In this document: positions 31,614 through 41,100 of the stretch, piece after piece | How positions within the stretch are numbered: the stretch's first letter is position 1 | How the letters are laid out: every line of letters starts with the position of its first letter | Source: an uncultured bacterium | Lineage (GTDB): Bacteria > Margulisbacteria > Marinamargulisbacteria > SXXA01 | DNA: 42,900 nt | Assembly (NCBI GenBank): GCA_903864835.1 | Contig: CAIPHK010000026.1 | Coordinates: 1-42,900, forward strand | Direction of reading: 5' to 3' | Notes under the pieces: model-generated | Database searches by the model: none | Told to the model about the DNA's origin: nothing | What the model saw: only the letters and a program-made list of their open reading frames with translations | Position numbers and translations under genes: made by a program

Positions 31614-32094
31614 TCTGGTTCAAGAGGTCTTTTCATTGGCGGAGTTGCCCAGTGTGGCGAGCCAGTTAGCAGAAGCGTGGGTGCAAGAGACTTTGGCTCG
31701 TCCTGTAGTAGTGGGGATTTCTGGTGGGATGGGGGCGGGGAAAACAACGTTGGTTCGCGGTGTTGTGGCGTATCTTCATGGGTCGCCAGAGGTGACCTCT
31801 CCAACATTTGATTTGATTCACGTGCATAATGGGCCCCGGTGTACGGTGGTCCATATTGATTTGTATCGATTGAGTCCGGACGAGGTGGGGTCCTTGGATT
31901 TAGACCATTACCTTCAGACTCCGGGTGTTTTGATGCTGATTGAATGGCCAGAGCGAGCCGCGGATATTTTATTGGATGGCGTTCTGACACTGACCCGATT
32001 GGAAAACGAAAATCGACAGGTTGGATTAATGTTTAGAAATAATTTTTTTTGGGAACGGGGCAATCACAGCTGTGAACAGGGGGGTCTTAATTAA
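31603..32094 (+). CDS. tsaE: tRNA threonylcarbamoyladenosine biosynthesis ATPase TsaE
   Basis: 163 residues. P-loop GGMGAGKTTLVRGV at about 41, then SPTFDLIHVH, HIDLYRL and LIEWPERA, the standard TsaE order. TsaE drives the TsaB-TsaD complex that makes t6A37 in ANN-decoding tRNAs. About 10 C-terminal residues (HSCEQGGLN) look like a non-conserved tail. Last housekeeping gene before the fibre gene, 31 nt away. Confidence 0.95.
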   Translation: MAFNLVQEVFSLAELPSVASQLAEAWVQETLARPVVVGISGGMGAGKTTLVRGVVAYLHGSPEVTSPTFDLIHVHNGPRCTVVHIDLYRLSPDEVGSLDLDHYLQTPGVLMLIEWPERAADILLDGVLTLTRLENENRQVGLMFRNNFFWERGNHSCEQGGLN

Positions 32095-32125
32095 TGAATA
32101 ATCTTTATTTGGATAGGGGCCCGCT

Positions 32126-35100
32126 ATGAAAGTTACTCTTCGAAATCTGTTGCTCAATATGTTGTTTCTTTGTGCCATCCCATTGAGCGCAAGTCCAGTG
32201 ATATATTTCGAAGGGGTATTAACGGACCAAGGCGCAACCTCTGCGAACGCGAAGGTGTATCTGCAAGGCCTCAAGACGGTCAACATATCAATCAATACGA
32301 GTGCGAATCTGAGTATCAATTCGCTCCACAGTACCAAGGGACAATCGTTATGGAATGAAACCTTCCAGTATGAATTTCATAACGGAAATATTTTTGTAGA
32401 ATTGGGACGAATTACGCCAATCCCGACCAGTATATTCTCCTACCCGGATCTGAGTTTTGTAATGGCAGTCCAAGGAATCGCCGGGGAAGTGAGCGTACCG
32501 ATTTTGTCGGTACCGTTAGCGGTCAAATCGGAAGTGGCGGACACGGCGCTAAGCATGGACGGCGGCGGGATCACGGGGACAATCGGATCCAGCGCGTTAC
32601 GTGGGGCGTATACCGGAATCACCGGGTTGGGCGAACTGACGGTGACATTAAATACAACAAATGACCTAAAAGTGGGTCGCCTGATCTTTGCGGATAGCCA
32701 TCGCGGACGATTGGGTGTCGGAGTCACGGATCCGACCACCCTGTTAGACGTGGGAGGAACCGTACGGATCCGAGAGGGGGGCTTGATGTTCCCGGATGGA
32801 ACCTCAATGAACACGGCAGTGCGGGATGTTAAATTTGCAAAAGGGATATCCTCCACCGGGGATGTGTTGGTCGACGTGGATTCGGGGCGAACCGGTTCCG
32901 GTGCATTTGCATTAAAAGTGGGCGGAGTGGAACGAATAACGGTGGTACGCGACGTAACCAGCGGGCTCGTGGGAATCGGCGTGACCAACCCCACGCAAGA
33001 ATTGGATATCAACGGAGGGATCCGACTACGGACCACAAATCGTCGAGGCCCTGGAACGATGCGGTTTCAGAGTGGACATTTTGAAGGGTATAACGGAACG
33101 TCGTGGGTTCGAATGGACACGGCGCCGAATTCGGACAGTTTTTGGAGCTATGATCCCGAGACGAGTTACACCACATTTTCGAGAAGTACTTCAAAGATTG
33201 GGATAGGGATGTCGACGCCGATCTATCCATTGGATGTCGCGGGAACAGTTCGATCGGATGTGATGATGGGGGCATTTGTGGGAGACGGGAGTCAGATTAC
33301 GAGTCTAAATCCCCTGGCATTAAGTGGATCAATTGGGTTCAACCGAGGAGGGACAGGGCTGTCGACGGCACCCACGTACAGCATGATGTACTACAGCCCG
33401 ACGACGAACGCGTTGGTGCCTGTAAAACTTGACCCCGGACAACTGATCTACGGAGTGAGTAACGGGCTACCGATCGGGGGTAGTATTTTGGCCGGAAACG
33501 GAGTGGTCATCACGACGGGAGATGCGGGTCTGGTGGTAAGACATGCAGGAACCTCGGCACAAAGTTCGTTTACGCTATCGGGTGGTGAAGTAATCCAAAG
33601 CATCAATCTGGATGAATTTGGACATATTGTGGGAATGGCGAGCGCGGCGTTAGATGACCGGTACATCAAGCTGGACGCATTAGACAGCACGATCATCACC
33701 AAACGAGGGGGTCAAATCGACGGGATATTGTCGTTTGCGCCATTGAGCAGCATCACAACGAGCCGAAACGGACATGTGGTAATCAATCCAAATGGAACGG
33801 GAAAAGTAGGAATTGGTACGGAAAGCCCGCAACAGAAACTGGATGTAGCCGGTGGAATTCGAGTGGGAGACACGTCCATAGGAGCGGTCGGATCGATTCG
33901 ATTTAGCAGCGGTTCGGGACGATTTGAGGGGTATAACAACGAGGGAAACTGGATTCCATTGGACATCCAAAGTGACACGGCGGGCGGATGGACGACGCGA
34001 GGGGGACTGATCTACGCGTTGAACAATACGTATAAAGTGGGAGTGGGAAACTACGCACCGGAAGAGATGTTGCATGTGACGGGGAAAGGATATTTCACGA
34101 ACGGACTCCGAAGTTCGGGGAACATCACATTGTCGACTGGCAACGCGATGGTGTTGGCAACAACGAGTATCAGCGATGGGATATTAAGCGGAAACTGGCG
34201 AGTGAGCGGGGATACGCTGTCCGCGAAACAAATCATCATTGGGGACCAAACGGGAAGCCAAGCATTGGTGGTGGGCGGTGAGATGAAGGTGAGCGACGCG
34301 ATCCGGATAGGAAACGGAGTCATGATTACGTCGTCAGGAATTGTCAGTGGAAATACCCAGTTCACGAGTGCAGTAATGATGGATCGGATTAACGCGGGAT
34401 CGGGACTATTGCTCAACCCGAGTGGATCGGTGGGGTTGAGTAGCGGTTTTCAGGTATCTGGAAATGTGATGAGTGCAAAAACAAGCAGTGACTTGAGTAT
34501 CAGCCACGGTCAAGGGGGCCAAGTAGTAGTAGAAGGAACGCAGTTTTCAAGCGGAGGGGTCACGATAAACAACGGGTTGAGTGCGGGAGGTGTGCTGACC
34601 GTCAATCCTCTGACGCATGGAGTTGGAGTCAACGCGATTGCGAATCGCGAAGGAGTGGGGATAGCGGTATCTGGAAACGTAGTAATCGGAGAATTTGGGG
34701 ATCTATCGCAAGGGGATGATACGCGATCGAACATGTTCATCGACGGGAATTTGGTTGTATTGGGAACGGTCATTAACAACTCAACCAACTTCAATACAGT
34801 AACAGTGGCCGGGGATTCGAAGTTAGCGCAGAGCAGTAGCGCGAAGGTAAATATTGGGGGAACGTCGCCGGGCCAAACGGGGAAGTTAAATATCAAGTCG
34901 AGTGGGACGACGGGGAAATTGGTGGATATCCGAAATGGATCGGATATACAGGTGATGGGAATCCAAGAAGACGGAACAATCGGAATTGGGACGGAAATAC
35001 CGACGGCATATTTGGAAATTAAAAGAGGAACGACGACAAAGCCGTCGTTGAAATTGGGAAGCGGATCGTTGGTGGCGACGGCGCAAGCGGGAGCGATCGA

Positions 35101-38100
35101 AAACGACGGAACGATGTTGTATTACACGAACGGAAGTGGAGTCCGAATGCCAGTGGCGATAGGATCCGTCAGCCAAACGTTAAGCAACAAAGTGTTAACA
35201 AATAGCACAATAGCGGACGGGACAATCAGTGGAACGCTGACATTTGGAGGAACGACGCGAAATATCGTGGTGCCAGCGGGGCAAAACTTTGTGATTATGC
35301 CGTTGGAGGGAAATGTAGGAATAGGGACAGAGAACCCAGTGGTGCAATTGGATGTAGCTGGAGGCATTCGAGTGGCGGCAACGGGAGCGGAATATCCTGG
35401 AGTAATCCGGTTTAACAATGGACGGTTTACCGGGTATGACGGGACGCGATGGAGAGAATTAGATAGCGGAGTGGAAGACGGTGCATTTAAATACACCGGG
35501 ATTGCAAAGATCGGGATGTATACAACGGGAAATATCGGGATAGGAACCACCCGACCCAGCACGGCATTGGACGTAGTGGGAACGGTGTCAGCGAACTACT
35601 TCATAGGGGATGGGTCCCAACTGAGAAACATACCCATAGCGGGAGTCTCTGGAAGTATCACGGTGAAACAAGGTGGGACGGGAGTGAAGGCACTGGCGGC
35701 CGGGGGAGTGTTGATCGGAAGCGGAGAAGATCCGATCAAAACGGTAGAACTGGTGAACCCTGGGGCATTGTTGATCGGAACGGGAACGAGCGTACCGACG
35801 CAATCGTATTTGACGGCAGGATCAGGGTTGCAAGTGGTAAACAGTGCGGGAGCAATCCGAGTGGAAATGACGGGTCAGATATCGATTGCAACGAGCAACA
35901 GTTACCCTGATGGAGCGGCAATATCGTCAGTGGTATTGGATCAATTTGGACGAGTGCAGTCATTGGGAACAAAAAGCTTAGACACAAGATATTACCAACA
36001 AGGAACGGCAGATAGTTTGTTTGTGAATGCGGGGGGAGACACGGTGAGTGGCCCGTTGAGCTTTACGAACAGCAACGTGGACATCACGACGGAGCTGGGT
36101 GGGAGTTTGAGCATCGTACCGAGTGGTGATGGGAAAGTGGGAATAGGGACAACGACGCCGCAACAGCTATTGGATGTGGCGGGCGGAATTCGAGTGGGAA
36201 CGACGACGCAGAATGTCGCGGGGTCAATCCGATTTGATGGGACCAATTTCCAAGGGTACAACGGGAGCAGTTGGCGAACGTTGGATGCGACGACGACATT
36301 TGCAACGACCCTCAATGCGGTGGGATTTGTGGGAGATGGAAGCGGGATCACGAATCTAAGTCCGTTGAATCTATCCGCAGCGGTTCCTGTGATCAAAGGG
36401 GGAACGGGAACTGGGAATATCCCAGTAGGGGGAGTGTTGTACGGAAACGGGACCAGTCCAATGAAGGCAACGAGCGCATTGGGATTTGGGCAAGTGTTGA
36501 TGGGAACGGGAACTGTGCCAGTAGCGGGGACATTAACAGGGGGAAATGGGATCACGTTGGTGAGCAGTACGGGATCAATCACGATTCAACATGCGGACAA
36601 TTCGACGGTGGCGACATCGTTGGATTTGTCAGGGGCGTTGGCGATACAAACAATTACATTTGATGATTATGGACATGTGAGCACGATGTCGACGCGAAGT
36701 TTGGATGATCGGTATTACACGCGAACCGAAGTGGATACGAAGCTTGCAAGTGTGGGTGGAAGTACGTTGACGGGTGCATTGACGTTTTCAGGAGTGCCGG
36801 TGGATATCACGTCAGCACCTGGGGAACATATCGCAATTATCCCGAGTGGAAATGGGAAAGTGGGAATAGGGACAACGACCCCGCAAGGATATTTGAGCGT
36901 GGGTGGAGCGAACAACGGACTATCTGGGCCAATCAACGGATCACAATTGTATGTGGGGGGATCGAATACCTCTGGGGTAAATATTGGTGGGAAGAAAGTG
37001 CATGTGGCGGATTATGACAACGGGGGATCGTTGGTATATCCGTTTTATGCCGAAGACAAAAGTGGAAACGCAGATTTCTGGGTACGAAATCGGGGGAGTG
37101 TGAATGGATCGCCGGCGGTGTATACGCCGGGGCGATTGTTTGTGGGGAAGACATTTGATGAGTCTGTGGCCAGTGGAAGTGTAGTGGCAAAATATTTTGT
37201 GGGAGATGGATCTGGGCTGTACAACGTTAATGTGAATTTAGGGAGTTTGGCGGGGTTGATCACGGTGCCCAATGGGGGAACGGGAAGTACATCGTTTACG
37301 GATGGTGGGATATTGGTGGGTGGGGGAACGGGCCAGATCGTATCGACAGCGGTATTACAAAATGGGCAGTTGTTGATCGGGGATGGGAGTGGTGCGCCAA
37401 CGATCGCGACGTTAAATGCGGGGATAGGGATAGGGATAACGAATGGGGCAGGAACGATTACGATAGGGCATATCGATACGTCATCGGTAACGGATGTGGT
37501 ACTGAGCGACGGGAATGTAGTGAATGGCCAGACGTTTGATACGTTTGGACATGTGCTGACGACATCGACGGTGGATTTGGATGATCGGTATGTGACGACG
37601 ACAAATGCGGACACGAAGTATGTGGATGCAGCGGGCGACACGATGAGTGGGGACTTGGGAGTGGCGGGGAACGTGACGGTGAGTGGAAATGTGGTGATCA
37701 GCGGAACGATGACGTCGAGTGGACCGTTAACGACGAATGGTCAGTTGATTACCAACGGTGTGAGTGGAACGACGGTGATATTGAGTAGTGGGATAAGTTC
37801 AGTGACGGGGAACTTTACGGGAGAAGTGACGGGAACAACGATGACGTTGACGGGCCAAATGACGGGTCAACGGGTGAGCATCACTAACGGGATCTCGGCA
37901 GTGACAGGGAATTTTACCGGGAATCTGGTGGGGACGACCCAAACGTTGACGGGGCAATTGAGTGGGCAACGGATTTCTCTAACAAATGGAATCAATGCAG
38001 TGACGGGGAATTTTACTGGAAACATAACGGGAACAACGGAAACGTTGACGGGACAGTTAACGGGTCAACGAATCAGTTTGAGTAATGGAATTAGCGCGGC

Positions 38101-41100
38101 AACGGCCAATTTTACTGGGACGATAACTGCCGGGGGTTTTTCTGGAGATGGAAGTCAGTTAGTTAATTTAAATTTAACAAATGCGGTAGAGGGAACTTTG
38201 GCGATTAGCAAAGGGGGCACGGGGATTGCGACGGCACCGATCAATGGTCAGGTGATCATTGGTAACGGAGGTGGGGGGTATACCCTTGCGACGATTACTG
38301 GGACAACGAACCAGATTAATGTAGCGAATGCGTCAGGATCGATTACCGTGTCCTTACCGCAAGATATTCAGACGACAGCGAATCCTGTGTTTGCGGGAGT
38401 GACTGTAGGGACGGTGTCCGCCAATGCCGTGGTCTCAGACTTGTTTACAGGAAAACGGGTGGTATTGAGTAGTGGGATTTCTTCGGTGACGGGGAACTTT
38501 ACGGGTCAAATCGATGGCCAGCGGATAAGTTTGACTGACGGAATCAGTGCGGTGACAGCAAATTACAGCGGAAGTGTCAGCGCGAACCGGTTTGAAGGAA
38601 TAACGGGAGTCTACACGGGGCAATTAGATGGCCAACGGTTGGTATTAACCAACGGAATTAGTGTGGCCACAGGGAATTTTTCAGGAGAATTAACCCTGCA
38701 AAAAGGGCTTGTTGGGGCGACTGCAAACTTTAGTGCAACGGTAACCGCGAACCGATTTGAAGGAACCACGGGTGTATATACGGGGCTATTAACCGGTCAA
38801 CGAGTGAGTATTAGCAATGGAATTTCGGCAGTGACCGGAAACTTTAGCGGAAGCGTTACGGCCAACCGATTTGAGAGTGTCACCGGAGTGTATTCGGGAA
38901 GTGTTACCGCGAATCGATTTGAGGGTGTGACCGGAGTGTATTCGGGTCAGTTAGATGGCCAACGGATCGCACTGACGAATGGAATTCAGGCAGCGACGGG
39001 AAACTTTACCGGGAATCTGGTGGGGACGACGCAGACGTTAACCGGTCAGTTAACGGGTCAACGAGTGAGTATCAATAACGGAATTGCTGCAGTTACGGGG
39101 AACTTTACGGGAACAGTGACGGCGAATCGCTTTGTGGGAGATGGTAGTCTGCTAACTAACATCAATATTTCGGGTGCGTTGGGAACGGTGGCGATAGCGA
39201 GTGGGGGAACCGGACTGAGCAGTGCGCCGACGGACGGGCAACTATTGATCGGAAGTGGCGGCAGTTATGCAAAAGCGACATTGACCGCGGGTGTTGGGAT
39301 GACGATTACGAATGGGGCGGGGTCAATCACGATTGCCCATGCGGATACATCGTCAGTGAACTCATTCACACTGGCCAATGGGAACGTAGTGAATGGATTA
39401 ACATTGGATACGGATGGTCATATCACCGCGGTGTCGAACAAAGACCTGGATACACGGTTTTACACGCAAACGGCGTCGGATGCGCTGTACCAAACCCAAA
39501 GCCAAGCCACCACAACATTTGTGGATGCGGCGGGTGACACGATGAATGGAAATTTGGGAATTACGGGCGCATTGGGTGTGACGGGAAATGTGGACGTGAC
39601 CGGGAATATCATTACCAACGGAAGTATGACGGCCACGACATTGGCCGTCACCGGAACCAGTGTAATGACCGGGCAATTGAGTGGACAACGGATCACCCTG
39701 ACTAATGGATTAAGTGCAACGACGGCGAACTTTAGTGCGGCAGTCACGATTGTGAATAACGGGATCACAGCGGTGACTGGAAATTATAGTGGTCAGATCA
39801 GTGGTCAACGGTTGACGTTGACGGATGGAATCAATGCGGCGACAGGGAATTTTAGTGGTGAAGTGACGATCACGAATAAAGGGATCAGTGCAGTAACTGG
39901 AAACTATAGTGGTCAGATTAGTGGCCAACGGATCAGTTTGAGTGATGGAATCAGTGCGGTTACGGGAAATTACGTCGGGCAAATTGATGGTCAACGTCTG
40001 GTGTTAACGGATGGAATCAGTGCAGTTACGGGAAATTACAGCGGGCAAATCGATGGGCAGCGACTAACGCTGACGGATGGAATCAGTGCAGTCACCGGAA
40101 ACTTTGCTGGAAGCGTTACGGCCAACCGATTTGAGGGTGTCACCGGAGTATATTCGGGCAGCGTGACAGCAAACCGGTTTGAAGGAGTGACGGGAGTATT
40201 TACAGGCCAAGTGGATGGCCAACGATTGACTCTTAGCAATGGAATCACAGCGGCAACGGGTAATTTCACGGGTGAAGTCACCATTGTGAACAAGGGAATC
40301 AGTGCGGCCACCGGGAATTACAGCGCAACGGTGACGGCGAACCGATTCGAAGGTGTGACTGGAATGTACAGTGGCAGTGTGACGGCGAACCGATTCGAAG
40401 GTGTAACGGGTGTGTACAGTGGCAGTGTCACTGCGAATCGATTTGATGGTATGACCGGAGTATTTACGGGCCAAGTGGATGGCCAACGATTGACCCTAAG
40501 CAATGGAATCAGCGCGGCGACGGGTAACTTCACAGGAACGGTGACCGCGAATCGGTTTGAGGGTGTGACGGAAACGTTAACCGGACAAATGAATGGTCAA
40601 CGGATCGTGTTGACCGATGGAATTATGGCCGTCACGGCAAACTATAGTTCAACAGTGACAGCGAATCGATTTGAGGGAATCACAGGCGTATTTACAGGCC
40701 AATTGGATGGCCAACGGATTGGTTTAACGGATGGGATCAGCGGGGTGACGGGAAAATTCACATCGACGGTGACGGCGAATCGATTTGAGGGTGTAACGCA
40801 AGTATTGACTGGGCAGTTAGATGCGCAACGGATCAGTCTCAGTGATGGAATTAGTGCGGTGACTGGGAACTTTAGTACGACCGTAACCGCAAACCGGTTT
40901 GACGGTGTGACAGAAACATTAACGGGCCAATTGGATGGTCAACGGATTGTATTGACCGATGGCATCATGGCGGCAACTGGGAATTTTAGTGCCACAGTGA
41001 CCGCGAATCGATTTGAAGCGGGGACGGGATTATTTACTGGGGAACTCAATGGCCAACGGGTCGTCTTAGCAAACGGTGTCAGCGCAGCGACTGGAAACTA

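Noticed and set aside
37420-37445. GGGATA triplet repeat inside the fibre gene as a telomere-like or regulatory element
   Set aside because: It is three in-frame Gly-Ile codon pairs within coding sequence and too short to signify anything else.
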